Assembly: GCA_964546125.1 (NCBI GenBank)
Contig: CAZJIS010000076.1
Location: 1 to 6,709, forward strand
Direction: 5' to 3'
Length of the DNA stretch: 6,709 nucleotides
Source of the DNA: Phil1 sp964546125
GTDB taxonomy: Bacteria; Bacillota; Clostridia; Christensenellales; CAG-138
Part shown: positions 1 to 5,419 of the stretch, in pieces
How the letters are laid out: every line of letters begins with the position of its first letter
Position numbering within the stretch: the first letter of the stretch is position 1
Translations under genes and position numbers: made by a program
Notes under the pieces: model-generated
Seen by the model: the letters and a program-made list of their open reading frames with translations, nothing else
Told to the model about the DNA's origin: nothing
Database searches by the model: none

Positions 1-10
1 CCAAAGGGTT

Positions 11-54
11 CTTAGGGCCTGTGGCCCTAAGCGGGGCTTGGGGCGGAGCCCCAA
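11..54 (+). terminator. Tandem GC-rich hairpins, probable end of an upstream transcript
   Basis: Two stem-loops sit side by side. The first has a perfect 9-bp stem (CTTAGGGCC at 11-19 with GGCCCTAAG at 23-31) and a 3-base loop. The second has a 7-bp stem (TTGGGGC at 38-44 with GCCCCAA at 48-54) and a GGA loop, followed by a weak T-containing tail (CGTTTC). The second hairpin resembles GC-rich elements often seen between genes in gut Clostridia. A role in ending or stabilising the 3' end of an upstream gene outside the window is inference; the U-tract is poor, so it could instead be a dispersed palindromic repeat. Confidence 0.45.
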
Positions 55-60
55 CGTTTC

Positions 61-95
61 TCCCGTTCCCCGCCCCCCCCCAATCCCGTTCCCCG
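61..95. repeat. 12-bp direct repeat flanking a C9 tract
   Basis: TCCCGTTCCCCG occurs at 61-72 and again at 84-95. The copies are separated by a run of nine C (73-81) and AAT. It lies just upstream of the -35 box of the Crp/Fnr-type gene. Homopolymer tracts and short direct repeats of this kind are prone to slippage. No function can be assigned from sequence alone. Confidence 0.6.
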
Positions 96-97
96 GT

Positions 98-125
98 TTG
101 ACTTGCGCTCCAAAAGCTTTATAAT
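98..125 (+). promoter_or_regulatory. Sigma-70-type promoter of the Crp/Fnr-family gene
   Basis: A TTGACT -35 box (98-103) and a perfect TATAAT -10 box (120-125) are 16 bp apart. The predicted transcription start near 132 gives a leader of only about 20 bases. This leader contains the AAAGGAGG ribosome binding site at 136-143, 7 bases before the ATG. No obvious Crp/Fnr-type dyad overlaps the promoter, so autoregulation is not visible. Confidence 0.8.
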
Positions 126-150
126 ATAAAGGAACAAAGGAGGCGCGCAT

Positions 151-807
151 ATGGAGATTGCCCGTTATTTCCCGATATGGAGCCAAATGAGCGCCGAGGA
201 GCAACAAGCGCTCGAGCGCGCGGCGACGGCGCGCAGCGCGCCGCGCGGCACGCTGCTGCACAACGGCACGGCGGATTGCATCGGCCTGATCGTGGTGCGC
301 TCGGGGCAGCTTCGCGCGTTCATGCTCTCGCACGAGGGGCGCGAGGTGACGCTCTACCGCCTGTTTGAGCGGGACATCTGCCTGTTTTCGGCCTCGTGCA
401 TGATGGCGAGCATCCAATTCGAAATCACGATTGAAGTTGAAAAAGACGCGGAGCTGATTATCATCCCCGCGGAAGCCTATAAAAAAGCGATGGAGCACTC
501 GGCGCCGCTCGCCAACTATACCAACGAGATTATGGCCGCCCGTTTTTCGGAAGTGATGTGGCTGATCGAACAGATTATGTGGAAGAGCATGGATAAGCGC
601 ATTGCGGGCTTTTTGCTTGAGGAGAGCGCGCTCGAACAATCGGACGCGCTGCACATCACGCACGAGCGCATCGCCAACCACATGGGCACGGCGCGCGAGG
701 TGGTCACGCGCATGCTGCGCTATTTTCAGACGGAAGGTTTTGTGGAGCTGACGCGCGGGGAGATCCGCCTTTTGGACCGCGCGCGGCTCGAAAAGATTGC
801 GGAATAA
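151..807 (+). CDS. Crp/Fnr-family transcriptional regulator
   Basis: The 218-residue product has the usual Crp/Fnr length and layout. A beta-roll effector domain (about residues 7-115) is followed by a long dimerisation helix (about 118-150) and a C-terminal winged helix-turn-helix. The HTH lies at about 168-190 (ITHERIANHMGTAREVVTRML), where the R-E-V-V-T-R recognition helix resembles the family E-x-x-SR pattern. The cAMP phosphate-binding signature (GE...RSA) is absent: the equivalent stretch reads FERDICLFSASCMM, so the ligand is probably not cAMP. Cys43, Cys77 and Cys83 are present, but the four-cysteine Fe-S arrangement of FNR is not. The start is set by the AAAGGAGG site 7 bases upstream. 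It is a single gene with its own promoter and converges on trxA. A role in oxidative, nitrosative or anaerobic stress control is inferred from the family and the neighbour, not shown. Confidence 0.9.
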   Translation: MEIARYFPIWSQMSAEEQQALERAATARSAPRGTLLHNGTADCIGLIVVRSGQLRAFMLSHEGREVTLYRLFERDICLFSASCMMASIQFEITIEVEKDAELIIIPAEAYKKAMEHSAPLANYTNEIMAARFSEVMWLIEQIMWKSMDKRIAGFLLEESALEQSDALHITHERIANHMGTAREVVTRMLRYFQTEGFVELTRGEIRLLDRARLEKIAE

Positions 808-843
808 GTTATTGTGCAAAGTGGCCCGGGCTGCTTTACAAAG

Positions 844-879
844 CAAAGGCCCCCGCTTAAATGCGCGCGGGGGCCTTTG
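844..879. terminator. Strong bidirectional terminator between the regulator and trxA
   Basis: A perfect 13-bp inverted repeat (CAAAGGCCCCCGC at 844-856 with GCGGGGGCCTTTG at 867-879) encloses a 10-base loop. It lies 36 bases after the stop of the + strand regulator and about 50 bases after the stop of the - strand trxA. It is followed by TTATCG on the + side and CTTTGT on the - side. The position between convergent genes fits shared use in both directions. Confidence 0.85.
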
Positions 880-929
880 TTATCGTATCTCAAGTTGTCG
901 ACTTGACAAAGCTCAGCGGAGGCGCAGCC

Positions 930-1238
930 TCACTTCACAAGGTTGAGGATTTGCTGTTTGGGCATGGCGCCCACGGCCTTGTTGACGACCTTGCCGCCTT
1001 TGATGGCAAGGAGTGTGGGGATGCTCATGACGTTGAAGTTCGCGGCAAGCTCATGCTGCTCATCCACATTGACCTTGCCGACCTTGATGTCGGCGTTCTC
1101 CGCGGCGATCTCATCGACCACGGGGGAAACCATCCTGCACGGGCCGCACCAGCTCGCCCAGAAATCCAGCAGCACGGGCTTCGTGCTCTTGAGCACCTCG
1201 GCCTCGAAATTCTCTTTGGTTATAGTGATGACGGACAT
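930..1238 (-). CDS. trxA: Thioredoxin
   Basis: The 102-residue product is a single-domain cytoplasmic thioredoxin, the protein-disulfide reductant normally recharged by thioredoxin reductase and NADPH. The catalytic motif WCGPC follows the LLDFWASWCGPC strand and helix at about residues 24-35. The cis-proline lies in SIPTLL, and the GG turn of the last strands in KGGKVV. Length and motif order match the family. The frame can be extended to a TTG at 1256, but the ATG at 1238 is the better start because the AAGGAGG site (complement of 1247-1253) lies 8 bases before it and would otherwise be inside the gene. The gene follows the patatin-like gene on the same strand with a 100-base gap and faces the Crp/Fnr-type gene. 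No reductase gene is in the window. Confidence 0.95.
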   Translation of the reverse strand: MSVITITKENFEAEVLKSTKPVLLDFWASWCGPCRMVSPVVDEIAAENADIKVGKVNVDEQHELAANFNVMSIPTLLAIKGGKVVNKAVGAMPKQQILNLVK

Positions 1239-1338
1239 GGTTTTTTCCTCCTTCAAATAATTCCTGCAATGGTTGTAGCCTTATCATAGCGCAAAACGGG
1301 GGCCGCATCCGTGATAAACTCACCATAGCCGGCATTTT
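1239..1338 (-). promoter_or_regulatory. trxA upstream region with RBS and a possible -10
   Basis: On the - strand the region holds an excellent RBS (complement of 1247-1253) and a TATGAT hexamer (complement of 1283-1288) that could serve as a -10 box. At 16-18 bp spacing there is no good -35 box. No terminator hairpin with a U-tract is visible after the patatin-like gene, so trxA may be partly read through from it. TTATCA at 1281-1286 and TGATAA at 1312-1317 form a distant 6-bp inverted repeat of unknown meaning. Confidence 0.3.
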
Positions 1339-2274
1339 TTAGCTGAGCGCGCGGCAGAGGCGGTCGATCTCGCCCGCATTCCCGCGCACGGCTTTCTCCG
1401 CAAGCTTTTCAAGGCGCAGCAGGTTTTCAGGGGAAGCGTCGTCCATTGCCCGCGCGTTTTCGGGAAGCGCAATCTGGAAGCGCCGGTAGCTTTTGCCGAG
1501 GATGGCGCGAAGCTGATAGTCGACCGTGGCGCTCGCAGCGTTGAGCATCACATCGCTGATGGGCACGGCCCAGTTGGCGATGCCCCATGTTTCGACCTGC
1601 GCGCAAGGCAGCCCGTTTTCATAAAGGCCCGTGCCAAGCGACACGAGAAGCATTTCCCGTTCCAGGGGAAACATGTTGCGCGCCTGCGCGTAGGCACAAA
1701 GCGCAGGGTTGCTCGCGAACACGCCGCCATCAACAAGGCAGAGCTTCCCGAGGCTCAGCGGCGGAAAATAGGTGGGCGCCGAGGCCGTCGCGCGCGCGAC
1801 CTGCCAGAGGAAGGGATCGTCCGCCGGCCGCCTGTTGTGCCGCGCGAAGGAGGTTTTGAAAAACCACGGCGTGGCGCTTGCCATATCGTAGGCTGTGACG
1901 AGGATTTCGGAGGTGGTTTCGTGCAGGCGCGCCTCGCCCATATATTGTTGAAGCGCGCAATCGAGCGCATCGGGCGCGTAGCGCGGGCGCGCAAGGCCGC
2001 CAAGCGTCGCCGCCTTTCGAACGAAGCTTCGGCGGAAGATCTCCCCGCCGTGCTCGAAATAGAGCGCGCGCACTTCGGCGGCGGAATACTTAGGCCGCCC
2101 GTGCGCATCCGGCACGGTGAGCGCCGCGGCGAGGATGCCGCCCGTTGACGTGCCGGCGATGAGGTCAAACAGGTCGGAAATGGATTTGCCCGCGCACGCC
2201 TCAATCGCCACGAGGAACGCCGCCGGGATGATGCCGCGGATGCCGCCGCCATCGATAGAAAGAATGGAGATCAT
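1339..2274 (-). CDS. Patatin-like phospholipase (Ser-Asp dyad acyl hydrolase)
   Basis: The 311-residue product carries the complete patatin catalytic set. The oxyanion-hole glycine loop is DGGGIRG (residues 8-14), the nucleophile elbow is GTSTG (41-45, Ser43), and the DGG motif is at 182-184 (Asp182), followed by the typical G-x-x-x-x-N-P context (GGVFASNP). Such enzymes cleave acyl chains from membrane phospholipids or other lipid esters. The substrate here is unknown. There is no signal peptide or membrane segment, so it should be cytoplasmic and act at the inner membrane face. The RBS is modest (GAAAGGCGGG upstream of the ATG). It is divergent from the diguanylate cyclase gene and upstream of trxA. 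CBASS effectors of the CapV type share this fold, but no cyclase or other CBASS gene is adjacent, so a housekeeping or accessory lipase is the safer call. Confidence 0.88.
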   Translation of the reverse strand: MISILSIDGGGIRGIIPAAFLVAIEACAGKSISDLFDLIAGTSTGGILAAALTVPDAHGRPKYSAAEVRALYFEHGGEIFRRSFVRKAATLGGLARPRYAPDALDCALQQYMGEARLHETTSEILVTAYDMASATPWFFKTSFARHNRRPADDPFLWQVARATASAPTYFPPLSLGKLCLVDGGVFASNPALCAYAQARNMFPLEREMLLVSLGTGLYENGLPCAQVETWGIANWAVPISDVMLNAASATVDYQLRAILGKSYRRFQIALPENARAMDDASPENLLRLEKLAEKAVRGNAGEIDRLCRALS

Positions 2275-2381
2275 GCTGCCGCCCGCCTTTCATGAACGTT
2301 CGCTCCAAGATATGGCGGGCAGATCAAAAAGGCGACGATTCTCCCGATTTTGGTTTATTTTTTGCGCTTTCGCGTAAACGT

Positions 2382-2399
2382 CCTTTGCGCAAGCGAAGG
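2382..2399. promoter_or_regulatory. GNRA-capped hairpin in the divergent intergenic region
   Basis: CCTTTGC and GCGAAGG form a 7-bp stem (one T-G wobble) around a GCAA tetraloop on the + strand. It ends 4 bases upstream of the -35 box of the diguanylate cyclase gene and would lie in the 5' leader of the patatin-like gene if that gene starts from a distal promoter. A second TTGCGC occurs about 20 bases upstream. It could be an operator or a leader structure; nothing in the sequence decides between these. Confidence 0.25.
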
Positions 2400-2403
2400 A
2401 AAT

Positions 2404-2433
2404 TTGACGTTTTGCCGGTTGAAATGGTATAGT
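2404..2433 (+). promoter_or_regulatory. Promoter of the membrane diguanylate cyclase gene
   Basis: A TTGACG -35 box (2404-2409) and a TATAGT -10 box (2428-2433) are separated by 18 bp. The predicted transcription start near 2440 gives a leader of about 50 bases to the ATG at 2494. An AAAGGA site (2477-2482) lies 11 bases before that ATG, which is a little distant and suggests moderate translation. No convincing promoter for the divergent patatin-like gene was found in this interval. Confidence 0.7.
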
Positions 2434-2493
2434 TGTGTTACGAAGTGACCGACCCCCGCATTGCCATCGCTTGATGAAAGGAATGATATTTCT

Positions 2494-3829
2494 ATGATTC
2501 AATTCATAGCCTTTGCGGTGATTTACGGCGCCATGATGTTCATCTGGACCTATGTTTACCTGAACCAGAGCAAGGATAAAGTCAACCAAACATTTTTATA
2601 TTTTATCAGCCTCATTATCCTGTGGATGGTGCTCGACCTGTGCAATGTTTACCAGAACAGTTCCGTGCTGGGCCTCGCGCTCAAAACCGTGTATTGGATC
2701 AGCATGATGAACCTTGCGGTGCTGTTTTTGCTGTTCGCCTACCGGCTCGTGGGCCGCAAATTGGACGCCGCGTTCTATGCTTTTCTTGCCATCAATACCC
2801 TCACGATCGCAGCGCGCTACTTCTTCCCCATGGATTACGCGGCCCCCGCGTTCTGGCGGCTCTCGCAGCCCGTTATCGCGCCGCTGATGTCCGCCATTTT
2901 CACTTTGCCCGCGGTCTATGCGATGATCCTCATCATCCGCCGTGCCTTTTTAACCAAGGATCCGCGGGAGAGGGCGCAGCTCGCGTGCATGTTCTGGGGC
3001 ATGGGGGCCGCGGGCGCGGTGAGCGTCGTTTCCGAATATATTTTGCCGAGCGTGATCCACCTTCACGCCCGCTTCCCGCTGATGTATGTGGCAATTTTGA
3101 TCTTCGTCACCTTCACATTCGTTTCGATCAGGCGGTATAAGCTCCTCTACATCCGGTGGGAGTATGTTTACCGCACGCTGCTCTTAAGCTCCCCGGACGG
3201 GGTGGTGCTCGTCGATAAAAACCGCAAGGTCGCCTGCATCAACGATGCCGCAAGGCGCGCGCTGCACAATGAGCGCATCGAAATCGGCGATTCAATCTCC
3301 GACTATATCCCCGATTATGCCTTTGAGACAAACTACAAGCAGCGCGAAGCGAGCCTTGTGACGGCTTCCGGCGAAACCATTCAGCTTTCCCTCACGCAGT
3401 TCGCGATCGACCCTGAAGACCCGAGATCCGCGCGCATGATCACGGTGAGCGATGTGACGCTGCTTAAAAAGGAGAAGGATATCCTCGTTGAAAAATCGCG
3501 GACGGACCCGCTGACCGGCTTTTACACCAAGCAGTTTTTTGCCGAGCTCTATGATGACGCGCCTGCCGAGGCCGGCGAGGACTTTTCCATTTTGTTTATC
3601 GACATCGACAACTTCAAAGCCATCAACAATACTTACGGGCACCTAACGGGCGACCGTGTGCTCAAGGAAACCACAGATTGCATCAAAAAAAGCCTGCGAA
3701 GCGGCTCCAAGATCGTGCGCTTTGGCGGGGATGAGTTCATCGTTCTACTCGAGAACACATCCGCCGGGAACGCCTTTTTGGTGGCCGAGCGCATCCGCGA
3801 CAATGTGCTGCGCATGGAAATGGCCGAAA
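2494..3829 (+). CDS. Membrane-anchored PAS-GGDEF diguanylate cyclase (C-terminus lost in gap)
   Basis: At least 445 residues are readable before the N run. Seven hydrophobic segments (about 1-24, 33-52, 64-86, 91-111, 126-149, 163-184, 195-213) form an N-terminal 7TM sensor module. A PAS-like domain follows (about 228-328, SSPDGVVLVDKNRKVACINDAA), then the GGDEF domain from TDPLTGFY (337) onward. The metal and substrate residues are in place: FIDIDNFKAINNTYGH with Asp370 and Asn378, GD at 386-387, and RFGGDEF with the signature at 411-415. It should make cyclic di-GMP from two GTP at the membrane. The inhibitory RxxD I-site reads R402-S-G-S405, so product inhibition is probably weak or absent. 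A TTG at 2461 is in frame, but the ATG at 2494 begins the membrane segment directly. Apparent coding through the Ns is an artefact, and the last part of GGDEF and any further domain (for example EAL) are unknown. Confidence 0.9.
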
Positions 3830-3929
3830 NNNNNNNNNNNNNNNNNNNNNNNNNNNNNNNNNNNNNNNNNNNNNNNNNNNNNNNNNNNNNNNNNNNNNNN
3901 NNNNNNNNNNNNNNNNNNNNNNNNNNNNN
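3830..3929. other. Assembly gap of 100 N
   Basis: Exactly 100 undetermined bases. A round 100 is the usual placeholder for a scaffold join of unknown size, so true distance, and possibly content, is missing here. It removes the end of the diguanylate cyclase gene and hides whatever lies before 3930. Confidence 0.98.
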
Positions 3930-4030
3930 TGGTATCCGGCGGCTACCTGTTTTCCCCGCCCCAAGCGCCCGGCCGGCCCATTCCATATTCCCGATGTTCC
4001 CGCATGGTATGAAATGATATAACATGGTTA
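3930..4030. other. Short post-gap stretch without a supportable gene
   Basis: The first 80 or so bases after the gap are GC-rich, and composition turns AT-rich from about 4005. All three + frames reach a stop between about 4007 and 4022. None shows a recognisable GGDEF ending, so whether this is the tail of the diguanylate cyclase gene, the tail of another gene or intergenic DNA cannot be told. Confidence 0.5.
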
Positions 4031-4061
4031 TTGACTCTAACGTATCGTAATAGTCTATAAT
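4031..4061 (+). promoter_or_regulatory. MerR-type promoter with operator dyad in a 19-bp spacer
   Basis: TTGACT (4031-4036) and a perfect TATAAT (4056-4061) are separated by 19 bp. This over-long spacing is the known hallmark of promoters controlled by MerR-family proteins. A dyad spans 4033-4055: outer half-sites GACT and AGTC, inner half-sites ACG and CGT, with T and A symmetric between them. It covers the end of the -35 box and the whole spacer. The predicted start falls just before the GGGAGG site (4069-4074), so the leader is only about 14 bases. The gene immediately downstream encodes a MerR-type protein, so autoregulation by DNA distortion is the natural reading. Confidence 0.85.
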
Positions 4062-4081
4062 GAAAACCGGGAGGCAGAACG

Positions 4082-5101
4082 ATGAAAACTGTGCACGAAA
4101 TCGCCCGAATTACAGGTGTTAGCCCGAGAACCATACACTTTTATGATGAAATAGGGCTGTTAAAGCCAAGCAGGTTAACTACAGCAGGTTACAGACTTTA
4201 TAATGAAGATGATTTGGAAGCATTGCAGCAAATTCTTTTATTCAAAATATTGGGTTTTTCATTATGCGAAATAAAAAATATAATGCTAAATCCAGACTTT
4301 GATAAGAACCGAGTCGTTGAATGTCAAAAAAGACTATTGATCTTAAAACGAAACCACTTGAATAAATTGATAGCCCAAATAGATAGCTTCGAGAAAGGAA
4401 CCGGGAAAATGAGTTTACAGGATTTAGATATAAACGAAACGGAATGGGAACTGATGTGGAACGAAATATATAAAACCCAGGGCGAAGTACAGCACGATGT
4501 TTTGCCAACGGTCCTAACCGCCGTTGAGTTGTTTCATAAAGAACATGTGAAAAAAGTTTTGGATTTGGGCTGTGGAACAGGAAGGCATTCTGTTTTTCTT
4601 GCGCAAAAAGGGTTCGAAGTCACTGCTACTGATATATCCGAAAAAGGAATCGAAGTAACAAAACATAAAGCAAAAAAGTTTGGGCTTGAAATTTCGACCG
4701 CCTGTCACGATATGCGTGACATTCCATTTACGAATGATACCTTTGATGCTGTTTTATGCACATGGGTAACTGGTCATGGCAACTACGAAGATATGAAAAG
4801 GCATGCAAATGAAATGCTGCGCGTACTAAAAGTGGGCGGGATTCTTTTTGTCGATTATCAATCAAAAGCTGATGCGCATTATGGAAGCGGCATTGAAATT
4901 GAAAAAGATACATTCATTAACAATATGCCAGGAGAAGAAAAGATACCTCACCATTATTCTAACGAACAGGAACTACAGGAAATTTATAGCGGGCAAGCGC
5001 TGGCGATTCAACCTTTTACATATACATACACAAGCGAAATCGGAAAAAAAGAAAGTATTGAGGCACTTGTAGTAATTTGTAAAAAGACTGGAAATGTATA
5101 G
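4082..5101 (+). CDS. MerR-family regulator fused to a SAM-dependent methyltransferase
   Basis: The 339-residue product has two parts. Residues 1-70 form a MerR winged helix-turn-helix (VHEIARITGVSPRTIHFYDE, then the wing GLLKPSRLTTAGYRLYNEDDL and LFKILGFSLCEIK). A dimerisation helix follows at about 75-105. Residues about 140-339 form a class I methyltransferase, where other MerR proteins carry an effector-sensing domain. Motif I is VLDLGCGTGRH (159-169), the acidic end of beta-2 is in TATDIS (Asp184), and later motifs are FDAVLCTWVTGHG and RVLKVGGILFVDY. The start follows a GGGAGG site 7 bases away, behind a MerR-type promoter. The gene is strikingly AT-rich (for example 17 G+C in the 60 bases from 4201) compared with the genes on both sides, suggesting transfer. 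The methyl acceptor is unknown: a toxic small molecule sensed and modified by the same protein is one possibility, SAM-gated regulation another. No target gene other than itself is visible. Confidence 0.88.
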   Translation: MKTVHEIARITGVSPRTIHFYDEIGLLKPSRLTTAGYRLYNEDDLEALQQILLFKILGFSLCEIKNIMLNPDFDKNRVVECQKRLLILKRNHLNKLIAQIDSFEKGTGKMSLQDLDINETEWELMWNEIYKTQGEVQHDVLPTVLTAVELFHKEHVKKVLDLGCGTGRHSVFLAQKGFEVTATDISEKGIEVTKHKAKKFGLEISTACHDMRDIPFTNDTFDAVLCTWVTGHGNYEDMKRHANEMLRVLKVGGILFVDYQSKADAHYGSGIEIEKDTFINNMPGEEKIPHHYSNEQELQEIYSGQALAIQPFTYTYTSEIGKKESIEALVVICKKTGNV

Positions 5102-5296
5102 GGCGGGGTTTAGCCGATATTATCGTTGGCTACACGCGCTTCATCTGCGGTTTCGACGAGGGCGCGGCGCTTTATTTCGTGGAGATCGCCGTCAAAAACG
5201 CTCACCACGCAGGTGGCCGCCTTGGGCCGCCGATAATTTATTTTCAGGCTTTCCCTCTAAACCCTACATGGCTTCTCGCCGGCTTTCGCGGGCGAG
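5102..5296. other. GC-rich stretch, possible gene fragment interrupted by the IS
   Basis: No recognisable gene. The + strand frame beginning at 5101 is open for 66 codons (stretches such as IVGYTRFICGFDEGAALYF) until a TAA at 5299-5301 that lies inside the IS. If the IS and one target copy are removed, this frame continues without a stop through 6709, giving 81 codons. On the - strand a second frame is open from 5256 down to a TAA at 5110-5112 (48 codons, for example VSVFDGDLHEIKRRALVETA). Both are short and I do not recognise either product. The second half of the + frame uses unusual codons (CTA, ATA), which argues against it being a real gene all the way. No terminator with a U-tract follows the methyltransferase fusion. 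Confidence 0.4.
5289..5296. repeat. Left copy of 8-bp target site duplication
   Basis: CGGGCGAG directly abuts the left end of the IS and is repeated exactly at 6655-6662. An 8-bp duplication is usual for IS256-family insertion. Confidence 0.92.
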
Positions 5297-5325
5297 GATA
5301 AGGTACAATAAGTTTCGCACAATTG
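5297..5325 (+). repeat. Left terminal inverted repeat of the IS
   Basis: 29 bp beginning GATAAGGTAC and ending TTTCGCACAATTG. It pairs with the right repeat at 20 of 29 positions, and the inner 13 bp are perfect. Confidence 0.9.
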
Positions 5326-5329
5326 AAAA

Positions 5330-5372
5330 GGCGGCCGGAAAAAGGGAGGACATGGCCGCCCTCGCTTGGTAG
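5330..5372 (+). promoter_or_regulatory. Hairpin with embedded mini-ORF in the IS leader
   Basis: GGCGGCC (5330-5336) and GGCCGCC (5354-5360) form a perfect 7-bp stem. The 17-base loop carries a purine-rich AGGGAGG. Immediately after it, an ATG at 5352 opens a six-codon frame (MAALAW, stop TAG at 5370-5372) that overlaps the right arm of the stem. The structure precedes the transposase RBS (GAAGGAG, 5407-5413). It could reduce transposase expression from read-through transcripts, as leader hairpins do in some other IS elements; that role is inference. Confidence 0.3.
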
Positions 5373-5419
5373 AATGTAAGTTACCACACAAGACATCAAA
5401 CCGAGCGAAGGAGAAAGCC

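Noticed and set aside
861..1289. A 142-codon + strand frame over the thioredoxin gene, and a second one at 943-1260
   Set aside because: Both are antisense to trxA, which carries WCGPC and a strong RBS. The first also begins inside the terminator loop.
1281..1317. TTATCA / TGATAA inverted repeat upstream of trxA as an FNR-type binding site
   Set aside because: The half-sites are 25 bases apart, whereas Crp/Fnr sites have half-sites 4-6 bases apart, and the sequence does not match TTGAT or TGTGA half-sites.
1755..2252. A 165-codon - strand frame overlapping the patatin-like gene
   Set aside because: It is an out-of-frame shadow with a low-complexity Arg/Ala/Ser-rich product. The overlapping frame carries the catalytic motifs.
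1339..2274. Patatin-like protein as a CBASS effector (CapV type)
   Set aside because: No CD-NTase, Cap2/Cap3-like or other CBASS gene lies nearby, and the neighbours are thioredoxin and a diguanylate cyclase. Fold similarity alone does not support a defence role.
5111..5132. TAGCC...GGCTA inverted repeat after the methyltransferase gene as a terminator
   Set aside because: The stem is short and bulged, and no U-tract follows.
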